Source of the DNA: Flavobacterium ovatum
GTDB lineage: Bacteria; Bacteroidota; Bacteroidia; Flavobacteriales; Flavobacteriaceae
NCBI RefSeq assembly: GCF_040703125.1
Contig: NZ_CP160035.1
Coordinates: 2,383,001 to 2,447,000, forward strand
Reading direction: 5' to 3'
DNA: 64,000 bases
The notes beneath the pieces are model-generated. The model saw only the letters and a program-made list of their open reading frames with translations, searched no databases and was not told the DNA's origin. This document shows, piece after piece, positions 15,786 through 24,059 of this stretch. The stretch's first letter is position 1. Every line of letters begins with the position of its first letter. Made by a program: the position numbers and the translations under genes.

Positions 15786-16574
15786 TTATTCTGTTAATTG
15801 ATAGAATTTTCCCGTCATTTCTTTTCCTTTTAAGACTTGACCAGTTTTAATTAAAGCATCTGCATATCTGTAATAATATACAGTATCTCTTGATTTGCTA
15901 GCTTCAAATAGTTTTTCATACCATTTTACTGCTTTTATCATTTGATTTCCAAAATAAAAATGATCACTTAATTTCCTGAATAGTACAATCGATTTGTATC
16001 CTTTTTCAGCTACTCTTTTGTAATTATCAAAAATTCGAACATATACATATTGTTGTCTTTTGCTAATTGGATTGTTAGCGATATCTTCAATTACAGCAAA
16101 TTTTTTAAAGTTTTCAATTTCTTTAGCAAGTAATACTTCATCTGCTTTTGAGTCTTCAACTATTTCGTTTTTGGGATTTAAAAAGGTGTATTCAAGGATG
16201 GTTTTTGTAATTGATATCTTTGAATTGGTTTCTTTAGTAGTATTATTATCTGTTTCTAATTCATTATTTTTTTTATCAATATTAGACTTATTGTTAATTA
16301 TATCAGGATTGTTTTTTATTTGATCAGTGGGAATAATTTTTTGTTGAATACTTTCGTTTTTGTAAACAGGAGTAATGATTCTTTGATTAGTGGAGCCTAG
16401 ATTAACTTTACTGATCAGTCTTAAATCTGAAACCATATAGGTTGTTTTTGATCCGCCAAAACGGTCATTTATAATTTCTTGTACCTTGTAACATTCTATT
16501 TTTCTTTCTTGACTTGAAACGTTTAAACAATATAACTGTAATAGGAGAATTAGAATTAAATAATTTATTTTCAT
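15786..16574 (-). CDS. Exported TPR-like protein, paralogue of the next gene
   Basis: The protein has 262 residues with a signal peptide (LILILLLQLYCLNVSSQ). The N-terminal part has a motif shared with the neighbour: FGGSKTTYMVSDLRLIS and ITPVYK. A low-complexity Asn/Lys/Ser linker follows (about 75-115), then a C-terminal TPR-like part (YKRVAEKGYKSIVLFRKLSDHF ... WYEKLFEAS ... YYRYADALIKTGQ). The C-terminal part resembles the TPR half of flavobacterial OmpA/PorE-type proteins, but the OmpA domain is absent. A periplasmic or outer-membrane role is likely. A TATATTTG element at 16647-16654 could be the promoter. The function is unknown. Confidence 0.72.
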   Translation of the reverse strand: MKINYLILILLLQLYCLNVSSQERKIECYKVQEIINDRFGGSKTTYMVSDLRLISKVNLGSTNQRIITPVYKNESIQQKIIPTDQIKNNPDIINNKSNIDKKNNELETDNNTTKETNSKISITKTILEYTFLNPKNEIVEDSKADEVLLAKEIENFKKFAVIEDIANNPISKRQQYVYVRIFDNYKRVAEKGYKSIVLFRKLSDHFYFGNQMIKAVKWYEKLFEASKSRDTVYYYRYADALIKTGQVLKGKEMTGKFYQLTE

Positions 16575-16769
16575 TGTAAGAGAATGCTTTTTTCGGGAAA
16601 GTTAGTAGAATATTTTTATAACTATATTCAGTATATTTTTTTTGTACAAATATATCTATGAAAGTAAAAAAAAAACATTTACTGGTATTTTGTCTTTTTA
16701 ACCTTCCAAAAAGAATATGTAATTTAAGGGTTTTTTATTAGCCGAAATAATTTTAATGAGAACTTTGAA

Positions 16770-17513
16770 TTATTCTGTTAAACGATTGAATTTTTCTATC
16801 ATTTCATTTCCTTTAATAGTTTGACCAGTTTTTATTAAAGCATCTCCATATCGGTAGTAATATTCTGGGTCTAAATGAGTAGTTATTTTAAATAACTCAT
16901 CATACCATCGTACTGCTTTTTCAGTTTGTTTACTGTAGTAAAAAGAGTCGGATAATAATTTAAATAAGTAAACAGATTTATATCCTTTGTCCGCAACTCT
17001 TTCATAAATGTCTATAATATTGATGTAAATATGGTCGGTTTTTTGTCTTGTTGGGACATTTTTTGCTATTTCAATAGCTTCAGTTTTTTTAAAATTTTCA
17101 ATAGCTAATTTTAAAGCTACTTTCTCAATTTCAGGATCTTCTATTACTGCTGTGTTTTTACCTTCTAATTGAATTTCGCTAACTTTCTCTGACCTTTTTT
17201 TTACAACTATTTCTCTAGTTTTATTTTGTGGAGAATTAGAATAATTTTTATCGGTGAAGTTTTCTTTTTTGTAAACGGGTGTTATTTTTCGGGTGTTATT
17301 AGGTCCCAAATCTTCGTCACTAATAAGACTCAAATCAGAAACAGTGTAACTTGTTTTGGTTCCACCAAAACTTAAATTTACCGTTTCTTCCACCTGATAA
17401 TAAAGTACTTTTCGAGTTTCGGTATTAATGGTAACTGTTGGTTTTTGGCAATAACCATTATGCGTATAGAAACCTGCTAATAATATAGTTACTATTTGGA
17501 TAATTTTTTTCAT
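16770..17513 (-). CDS. Exported TPR-like protein, paralogue of the preceding gene
   Basis: The protein has 247 residues with a signal peptide (IIQIVTILLAGFYTHNGYCQ). It has the same layout as the 262-residue neighbour 195 bp downstream: FGGTKTSYTVSDLSLIS and ITPVYK, a variable charged middle, then VADKGYKSVYLFKLLSDSF, WYDELF and YYRYGDALIKTGQ. The two differ mainly in the linker, so they look like an old tandem duplication. The TPR-like part resembles the N-terminal half of PorE-type OmpA-family proteins that work with the type IX secretion/gliding machinery. That link is inference only. No OmpA domain or lipobox is visible. Confidence 0.72.
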   Translation of the reverse strand: MKKIIQIVTILLAGFYTHNGYCQKPTVTINTETRKVLYYQVEETVNLSFGGTKTSYTVSDLSLISDEDLGPNNTRKITPVYKKENFTDKNYSNSPQNKTREIVVKKRSEKVSEIQLEGKNTAVIEDPEIEKVALKLAIENFKKTEAIEIAKNVPTRQKTDHIYINIIDIYERVADKGYKSVYLFKLLSDSFYYSKQTEKAVRWYDELFKITTHLDPEYYYRYGDALIKTGQTIKGNEMIEKFNRLTE

Positions 17514-17853
17514 GACGTGTAGTTTTAGAATCCATATGCAATTATTATAAAATTATATTTCAAAAAAAAAGTAAAACGAGAACCTTAATTAAAGTCTGTA
17601 TTGCAGATTAATAAAGTAAGTGTTGGAGTGTAAGTCTCTTGTTTGTCATACAACAAATAAAAAAATCTTTCAGTGCAGTTTTTATAGACAAAATAAGGTT
17701 TTCTGTCAATAATTCAGGTTTGCTTCGTGTATGTCGTTAATGTATTGACAATGAGGTGGTATTGTTTGTTTTTGGGCTTTGAATAATAAGCTAAGTTAGT
17801 AAAAAAAAGCCTCTAAAACAATTTTAGAGGCCTTTTTGTAGGTTTGTTTTACA
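17514..17853. other. Intergenic region with a terminator only
   Basis: The 340 bp between the exported TPR-like gene and the TonB-type receptor gene hold a strong terminator (17802-17837). I see no gene, and no recognisable TANNTTTG promoter for the gene starting at 17513. Confidence 0.6.
17802..17837. terminator. Terminator downstream of the TonB-type receptor gene
   Basis: The perfect stem GCCTCTAAAA / TTTTAGAGGC has a 3-4-nt loop, with an A-run before it and a T-run after it. It lies 17 bp past the receptor stop codon on the minus strand. Confidence 0.88.
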
Positions 17854-20262
17854 TTAAAACTTATAGTTGTATCCTAGACGAATAACTTGTGTTTCATAAT
17901 AATCATTACTAGTATAATGAAAACCATTTCCTTGAATTTCTTTTTTAGGAACCATACTATTTAATAAGTCAGTAGCATTAATGAAAAATTCTCCTTTGCC
18001 ATTTTGTACCGTTTTTTTGATTCCTAAATCTACAGAGTAACGCGACTTTATTTTTCCCTGCGCAATCACATCGGGTGCTAAATATATTGCGGTTAATTGT
18101 GCATCAATTTTCTTAGCAAAATGGAAGCTATTATTCCATTTAATATTGCCGGAATAAATAACTTGTTCATCAGCCGAAAATAAATGCGTAGTGGGATATT
18201 TATTTTCAACTGTAAAAGCATTAATTTGATTGCGATACGCATTCATATTGACATTAAAGGAGTATGATTTACTTATTTCTTGTGATAATACCATTTCAAT
18301 TCCGGTATTGTAACTTTTATTTACATTTTGAAAAGTAGCATAAATAATGTCACTTCCAGGAACTGTGCTCGAAATTCTAGTAATAGTGCCATCGGCAAAA
18401 CGATGATAAAGTGCATTGTATAAACTTCCTTTTTTCCATGATTTTTTGTATCCAAGTTCTAATGAATTAGTAAACTGTGGTTGCAACTGTGGGTTTCCAA
18501 CTTTTATGATTTCGGCATCATCATATTTGGGAAAGATACGAATGTCAACTTCATTGGGTCTATCGACTCTTCTGTTAAAAAATACCGACATCTTATTATC
18601 GTCATTAAATTTATAAGCTAATCTCATATTAGGGAAAGGCTGTGTATAATTATAGCCATCACTTTTGTAAGTATTGTGATTAGGATTCACTTCGTAATTC
18701 AAATCAACATACTCTAAACGTAAGCCTAGCTCCGCTTCCCATTTGATACTTTCAAAAACATAATTACCATATACTGCTGGAATCAATTCTTTGTAGGTCG
18801 CTGGTCCACCAGCATCAGCATCTATTACTGAGTTTTGCCCTGGTTTGAATTCCATATTAGTAGGAATATCTCTTTTTCTAAATTTGATTCCCGTTTCGAT
18901 TCTACCTTGTTTTAAGGGTTCAATATAGTCTAGATTAAAATCATATACCGTTTCATCAGAAAGTAATTTAAATGCGTCTGTTCCGGTAGATCCGACTAAA
19001 ATATTGTCATAAAAATATTTCTCATCCTCTCTATGGAAAGTGTAATTCAACCCAATGTTCAGTAGACGTCCCGCTTCTTTAAATTTGTGTTGGTAGGAAG
19101 CTGTTGCCATTACAGTCGTTTTTAATTCATCTTCTAAAAACTGCCATAACCTTCTTCTTTCTGAAAAATCGCCATTGAAAAACGGTTGATCACCTCTGTC
19201 GATAATTTTTTCGCTCCCAAACATTCCTGAAACGGTCAGGGTATTTTGGTCATTAATGTAATAATCAAATCCAGATTTTATAGTGGTAAAATGCGTGTTT
19301 CTATTTCGTTTTAATTGAGAATTGATAATATCACCATTGTCATACGTACGAGTCACAAACTCATTTTTGTTCAAGGTTTCTGTATAAAGATAATCTCCTT
19401 GAAAAAAGGCATTGATTTTGTTTTTACGATAATTTAGCGAAAGCGAAGGATTTATTTTTGGTGTCAAAGTATATTGTGGACGAATAGTAGGTAAGTTTTC
19501 TTTACGAACCCATAAGGAACCCAAGCCTGAAGTGAGTCCCACTTTTCCATTAAATCCTTCTTTTTTATTTTTTTTGTAAATGATATTAATGATTCCAGCA
19601 TTTCCGTTTGCATCATATTTGGCCGAAGGATTGTTGATGATTTCGATTTTTTCAATTGCTGAAGCTGGAATATTGTCTAAACCACTTTGACTTCCAAAAC
19701 CAGTTAATGCCGTTTGTTTGCCGTCAATCAAAACCATGACTTTGTCGCTTCCTCTCAGTTGGACTTTACCATCTTGCACGGTAACACTAGGTAAATTTTG
19801 CATGGCTTGTAAAACAGAACTTCCTGATTGCGTAATATTATCCGCTACTGAAAATGTCTTTTTGTCCATTTTATTACTAATCGCTTCTGCTTTGGAAGTA
19901 ATAATTACTTCATTCAATGAATTGATGTTTTCGTTTAGTATAATGGTTTTTAGATCCAAGAAATCAGAGAGTGTTCCAATGAACAAGTCCTGTTGAGATG
20001 TAGTATAGCCTAAGGATGAAATTTCCAGAATATAATTTCCGTTTTTTATATTTGTCAAAGTGAAGCGACCAGATTCATTACTGATGGTACCAGCAACAAA
20101 AGTTTGTTTGGTAGTTTTTAGAAGCACATTTGCAAAAGGTAAACTGTTATTTGTTTTTCCTTCTTTTACAAGGCCTGAGACAGTTACTTGCTTGCTCTGA
20201 GCCCTAGAAATATTTGTAATCAAACATAAAATGAAGAGCGTTTTTAAAAATATATTTTTCAT
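17854..20262 (-). CDS. Outer-membrane TonB-dependent receptor-type beta-barrel protein
   Basis: The protein has 802 residues with a signal peptide (FLKTLFILCLITNISRAQS). A carboxypeptidase-regulatory-like domain follows (VTVSGLVKEGKTNNSLPFANV, about 26-110). The plug domain (about 125-235) contains SVTVQDGKVQLRGSDKVMVL and IEIINNPSAKYDANG. The long C-terminal barrel ends in Phe (VIRLGYNYKF), as expected for outer-membrane assembly. It belongs to the OMP_b-brl_3 type, whose members do not all import substrates. There is no SusD partner, so a polysaccharide locus is unlikely. It starts 10 bp after the PAP2 phosphatase gene and is probably co-transcribed with it. The substrate is unknown. Confidence 0.9.
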   Translation of the reverse strand: MKNIFLKTLFILCLITNISRAQSKQVTVSGLVKEGKTNNSLPFANVLLKTTKQTFVAGTISNESGRFTLTNIKNGNYILEISSLGYTTSQQDLFIGTLSDFLDLKTIILNENINSLNEVIITSKAEAISNKMDKKTFSVADNITQSGSSVLQAMQNLPSVTVQDGKVQLRGSDKVMVLIDGKQTALTGFGSQSGLDNIPASAIEKIEIINNPSAKYDANGNAGIINIIYKKNKKEGFNGKVGLTSGLGSLWVRKENLPTIRPQYTLTPKINPSLSLNYRKNKINAFFQGDYLYTETLNKNEFVTRTYDNGDIINSQLKRNRNTHFTTIKSGFDYYINDQNTLTVSGMFGSEKIIDRGDQPFFNGDFSERRRLWQFLEDELKTTVMATASYQHKFKEAGRLLNIGLNYTFHREDEKYFYDNILVGSTGTDAFKLLSDETVYDFNLDYIEPLKQGRIETGIKFRKRDIPTNMEFKPGQNSVIDADAGGPATYKELIPAVYGNYVFESIKWEAELGLRLEYVDLNYEVNPNHNTYKSDGYNYTQPFPNMRLAYKFNDDNKMSVFFNRRVDRPNEVDIRIFPKYDDAEIIKVGNPQLQPQFTNSLELGYKKSWKKGSLYNALYHRFADGTITRISSTVPGSDIIYATFQNVNKSYNTGIEMVLSQEISKSYSFNVNMNAYRNQINAFTVENKYPTTHLFSADEQVIYSGNIKWNNSFHFAKKIDAQLTAIYLAPDVIAQGKIKSRYSVDLGIKKTVQNGKGEFFINATDLLNSMVPKKEIQGNGFHYTSNDYYETQVIRLGYNYKF

Positions 20263-20272
20263 AGATGTGTAT

Positions 20273-21040
20273 TTATTTTGTGTTTAAAATGATTCCTACT
20301 CCTAGTTGTTTTCCGTTATAGAAAGGAGATATTATTCCTGTATTTGTATTATTTTTCTTTTTGAATATTCGATTGATGTAAGGGAAGGTCCAATAGGCAA
20401 TTTTTGTTGATAAAATACCAATTCCAGCTCCCATCGTAACATCAGTCAACCAATGACGGTTGTTGTAAATACGAAAAGCACCTGTTCCTGCTGCAACCAA
20501 ATAGCCCGATATTCCATACCAAACTGACACGTCTTTGTATTCCTGCCATAAAAATTCAGCGCCTGCAAATGCAGTTGCCGTATGACCAGAAGGAAAAGAA
20601 TTATTAGCTGTGCCATCAGGACGTTCGATATTTGAAATCTTCTTCAAAGGCAATACGATGGAAGACATGAGTAAATACGATGTTGCCAAAATTATCGAAC
20701 GGTCTCTTAAATTATTTTTCCCTTTAATTCCCATATTATTTAATGCGTAAACCGTTACGGCAGGTGCGTACTGGGAGAAATCATCTACTGTTATTCTTTT
20801 GTCAATGTGCTCGTTGACTTCCTCTTTGATTTCTGAATTGATAGATTTTATAGCATCGCTTTCCAAGCCAATTATGCTATAAGACATTAAAGTGACTGGA
20901 AGGATTAATTGTTTATAATTAAAATGTATGTTTTCCTGTTTTGTTGAATAAATGCTATCCTGTTTTATTAATTGTTGTGCTTGACTATTTACATTTAACG
21001 TAATAAGCATGTAAGCTACATAATAAAGGTGTTTTTTCAT
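20273..21040 (-). CDS. PAP2-family membrane phosphatase
   Basis: The protein has 255 residues with a signal peptide (LYYVAYMLITLNVNSQAQ). All three phosphatase motifs are present: KKISNIERP (KxxxxxxRP), PSGH (with SFPSGHTATAFAG) and RHWLTDV preceded by RIYNN, the last with the catalytic His and Asp. Such enzymes remove phosphate from undecaprenyl pyrophosphate, phosphatidate or lipid A on the periplasmic face. Direct linkage to an outer-membrane receptor suggests an envelope role, but the substrate is not evident. The start is plausible but no promoter was recognised. Confidence 0.9.
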   Translation of the reverse strand: MKKHLYYVAYMLITLNVNSQAQQLIKQDSIYSTKQENIHFNYKQLILPVTLMSYSIIGLESDAIKSINSEIKEEVNEHIDKRITVDDFSQYAPAVTVYALNNMGIKGKNNLRDRSIILATSYLLMSSIVLPLKKISNIERPDGTANNSFPSGHTATAFAGAEFLWQEYKDVSVWYGISGYLVAAGTGAFRIYNNRHWLTDVTMGAGIGILSTKIAYWTFPYINRIFKKKNNTNTGIISPFYNGKQLGVGIILNTK

Positions 21041-21093
21041 TGTATATTTTTTTCAATATTGTTTAAATATTATCTAAAAACGAATAATTAATA

Positions 21094-21499
21094 TTAGAGT
21101 ATTGGGGGACGAAAAATAGAGTAATCAGGATTATAGGAGTAAAACTTATTTTTAAAAATAGAAGTCGATTTTTGCTCAAAGGAATACGGTACAGTAGTAT
21201 TTTTAAATTCAAAAATAACTATCTTTTCTTTTAAAGGGATAACTGGATTAATTTGGAAAAAATTCCACCATTTGATGTGGTTTGTCATCATCTTCCGTTT
21301 CATCATCTTCAAAAACCCCATCTAAATTCATTAAATATTCTACAATAAAATCACCTAAATTTAAATCAGGGTCTTCGGTAACTTTACAATAATCATACAT
21401 TTCAGGCAAGTGAATCAAATTCGAGAAATTACCCAAAGGAAGACAAATCACTCCTAGAGTATAGTAAACAAACAGAAATATGTAGAATGTTTTTCTCAA
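21094..21499 (-). pseudogene. Small hypothetical exported protein split by a frameshift
   Basis: The first frame (21499 to 21248) encodes a signal-like N-terminus (FYIFLFVYYTLGVICLP) and continues to DDKPHQMVEFFPN then stop. The overlapping -1/+1 frame continues without a stop from the same place: NPVIPLKEKIVIFEF to IFRPPIL at 21094. The change of frame falls in a run of six T (minus strand, about 21255-21262). With five T the two halves join as VEFFQINPVIPL into one 134-residue protein. A real mutation or a sequencing error in the homopolymer are the obvious causes. A promoter match TACATTTG lies at 21517-21524. I recall similar small proteins in Flavobacteriia, but no function is known to me. 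Confidence 0.72.
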
Positions 21500-21573
21500 A
21501 TTTTTTAAAAATGCTCCAAATGTAAATTATTTATATGCAATAGACGTTAATGAGTGAATAAGGTTTAAAATAA

Positions 21574-21606
21574 AAATCGGCTAAAAGTTTTATTTTTAGC
21601 CGATTT
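21574..21606 (-). terminator. Terminator of the thr operon
   Basis: The perfect 13-bp stem AAATCGGCTAAAA / TTTTAGCCGATTT has a 7-nt loop. It lies 20 bp past the thrC stop on the minus strand. The T-tract is short and comes from the stem itself. Confidence 0.8.
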
Positions 21607-21625
21607 AAATATTTTGAAAAGAGTC

Positions 21626-22915
21626 TTAATCTAAAAATGATTTTAGCTCTTCATATGTTTTTATTTTAGTACTTACTTTATCTTCGTGCATAACTGCTTC
21701 AATTTGAGCAGGAATTGAAAGTGTAATATTCAAAGCTGGTTCTACAACATCTAAAAACTTAATTGGATGCGCTGTTTCTAAGAAAATACCAATTGCATTT
21801 TCGTGTAACGGTAATTCTTTCTTTAAACCTAAATAACCCACTGCACCATGAGGTTCTGCAACATAACCATTTGTTTTGTATATGTTTTGCATGGCAACCG
21901 TAGTTTCTGCATCGGTAAAGCTATAGGAAGAGAAATCTTTTTTGAATTGCTCCAAATCGTTTTGATACATTTCTTGAATACGAATAAAGTTACTAGGATT
22001 TCCTACGTCCATCGCATTAGATATCGTCGCAATCGAAGCTTTAGGGTCGTATTCTCCGTTTACTAAGAATCTTGGAACGGTGTCATTCACATTCGTAGAA
22101 GCTACAAAATGGTGTACAGGTAATCCCATTTTTTTAGCAATAATTCCTGCACAAATATTCCCAAAATTCCCACTTGGACAAGAGAAAATTAATTTTTTAT
22201 TTTGACTTTTCAAGGTTTTGTATGCAAAGAAAAAGTAGAACATTTGAGGTAGCCAACGTGCAATGTTGATAGAATTGGCAGATGTCAATCCTTTGTGTTT
22301 TAGACTTTCGTCCAAAAAAGCTTTTTTGACCATGTCTTGACAATCGTCAAAAACGCCATCTACTTCTAGCGCTTTGATGTTTTGTCCTAAAGTTGTTAAT
22401 TGTTTTTCTTGAATGTCACTTACTTTTCCTGAAGGATATAAGATGATAACTTCAACTCCTTTTACGCCCAAGAAACCACTGGCAACAGCGCCTCCTGTGT
22501 CTCCAGATGTAGCTACAAGAACCGTATTTTTACTATCTTTTTTATCTCGGTTAAAATAACCCAAGCAACGGGACATGAAACGTGCTCCCACATCCTTGAA
22601 AGCCATTGTTGGTCCATGAAACAATTCTAAAGAGTAGATTCCGTTTTCAAGAGGAACTACCGGGAAATCAAAGCACAAAGTATCGGCAATGATTTCTTTT
22701 AATTTAGTTTCTGGAATTTCATCTCCAACAAATTGTTGAATTGCAGCAAATGCAATTTCTTCATTACTTAAATTTTCAATGTTGTCAAAAAAGTCTTGTG
22801 ATAATGGTGTGATACTTTCAGGAAAGTACAACCCTTTGTCAGATGCTAATCCTTTAATAACCGCTTCTTCAAAAGAAACGTTCGGTGCATTATGATTTAA
22901 ACTGTAATATTTCAT
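21626..22915 (-). CDS. thrC: Threonine synthase
   Basis: The protein has 429 residues, normal for the bacterial class. It converts O-phosphohomoserine to threonine with pyridoxal phosphate. FHGPTMAFKDVGARF carries the cofactor Lys. ATSGDTGGAVASGF is the substrate-phosphate/PLP loop, and SANSINIARWLPQ and CPSGNFGNICAG are further family motifs. It is last in thrA-thrB-thrC on the minus strand, 111 bp after thrB. The spacer contains an inverted-repeat word (22940-22951 with 22991-23002). A strong terminator follows. It is presumably regulated with thrA by the leader at 26616-26708. Confidence 0.97.
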   Translation of the reverse strand: MKYYSLNHNAPNVSFEEAVIKGLASDKGLYFPESITPLSQDFFDNIENLSNEEIAFAAIQQFVGDEIPETKLKEIIADTLCFDFPVVPLENGIYSLELFHGPTMAFKDVGARFMSRCLGYFNRDKKDSKNTVLVATSGDTGGAVASGFLGVKGVEVIILYPSGKVSDIQEKQLTTLGQNIKALEVDGVFDDCQDMVKKAFLDESLKHKGLTSANSINIARWLPQMFYFFFAYKTLKSQNKKLIFSCPSGNFGNICAGIIAKKMGLPVHHFVASTNVNDTVPRFLVNGEYDPKASIATISNAMDVGNPSNFIRIQEMYQNDLEQFKKDFSSYSFTDAETTVAMQNIYKTNGYVAEPHGAVGYLGLKKELPLHENAIGIFLETAHPIKFLDVVEPALNITLSIPAQIEAVMHEDKVSTKIKTYEELKSFLD

Positions 22916-23026
22916 TGTGATTTTTGATTTTTGATTGAAGATTAACGATTTTTGATTTTTTCTAGTAACAACTGTTACATCTTAAGTCAGAAATCGTTAA
23001 TCAAAAATCTTAAATATTTTTAATAC
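22916..23026. repeat. Inverted-repeat spacer between thrB and thrC
   Basis: GATTAACGATTT (22940-22951) is the reverse complement of AAATCGTTAATC (22991-23002), with copies of GATTTTTGATT around both arms. The arms could fold into a hairpin in the polycistronic mRNA. Confidence 0.6.
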
Positions 23027-23950
23027 TTATTTTATAACTCTCATTCCTTCGTCATTCACTTTACAAACATGAATTTCGTAAGGTAAATTGATACTATCGT
23101 AAACGGCACACATGGCTTTTGCAGCTTTTTCAGCAGTCTCTTTTCCTTTGCTTAACGCAAAAATAGAAGGACCAGAACCTGAAATACCTGAGCCCAAGGC
23201 ACCTTGTTCGTATGCGGCTTGCTTAATTAAATCAAAACCAGGAATCAAAACAGATCGTAAAGGCTCTATAATTTCATCATGCAATGAACGACCGATTAAT
23301 TCATAATCTTGGGTGTATAAACCAGCAATCAATCCACCAACATTTCCCCATTGTGTGATAGCACTTTTTAGAGAAACGGTTTGTTTTAATACCGAACGTG
23401 CGTCCGATGTTTTCAACTCTATTTGAGGATGAATAACTGTAGCATATAACAATGAAGGGCTTTCAATTTTTATTATATCCAAAGGATTTGCACTTCTTAC
23501 CAAAGTAAAACCACCCAAAAGGGCAGGAGCAACGTTGTCTGCATGGGCATTACCAGAAGCTAGTTTTTCTCCTTGCATGGCAAATTTCACCAATTCTGTT
23601 CTGGTAAAAGGATTACCTAGTAATTCATTCGCACCAAAAACAGCCCCAGCTGAACTAGCAGCACTACTACCAATTCCGCTTCCTGCTTTGATGTGTTTGT
23701 ATATTTCAATTTCAAAACCAAAATCGGTTTCCACCTCTTCAAGCATAGCTAACAAAGCGACACCTGCAACGTTATTTTCGGTTTCAAGAGGTAAATTGGC
23801 ACCTTCAATTTTTGTGATTCGAACCCCTTTTTCTTTTGATTTTCGAATAATCATTTCGTCCCCAACATTGTCTAGGCATAATCCTAAAACATCAAAACCA
23901 CAAGATAGATTGGCAATTGTAGCAGGACAAAAAACTTTTATTTCATTCAT
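23027..23950 (-). CDS. thrB: Homoserine kinase
   Basis: This 307-residue GHMP-family kinase makes O-phosphohomoserine from homoserine and ATP. MNEIKVFCPATIANLSCGFDVLG is the family N-terminus. AGSGIGSSAASSAGAV (about 92-107) is the glycine-rich ATP loop, and GSGISGSGPSIFAL is the C-terminal GHMP motif. It lies between thrA (109 bp upstream) and thrC. The thrA-thrB spacer is an inverted array of CTTAG/CTAAG words. The gene is intact and of normal length. Confidence 0.97.
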   Translation of the reverse strand: MNEIKVFCPATIANLSCGFDVLGLCLDNVGDEMIIRKSKEKGVRITKIEGANLPLETENNVAGVALLAMLEEVETDFGFEIEIYKHIKAGSGIGSSAASSAGAVFGANELLGNPFTRTELVKFAMQGEKLASGNAHADNVAPALLGGFTLVRSANPLDIIKIESPSLLYATVIHPQIELKTSDARSVLKQTVSLKSAITQWGNVGGLIAGLYTQDYELIGRSLHDEIIEPLRSVLIPGFDLIKQAAYEQGALGSGISGSGPSIFALSKGKETAEKAAKAMCAVYDSINLPYEIHVCKVNDEGMRVIK

Positions 23951-24059
23951 TTTTTTTGTAGTTTCTAAGCTTCTTAGATCCTAAGTTTCTAAGTTCCCCA
24001 GTTTTATATTCATTTTACAATCTTAGTAACTTAGAATCTTAGTCACTTAGTATCTTTTC
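23951..24059. repeat. CTTAG-word inverted repeat between thrA and thrB
   Basis: The left half has repeated CTAAG/CTTAG words (CTAAGCTTCTTAG, CCTAAGTTTCTAAGTT). The right half has the complement (AGTAACTTAGAATCTTAG, CACTTAG). The arms are long imperfect inverted repeats made of one short word. Confidence 0.6.
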
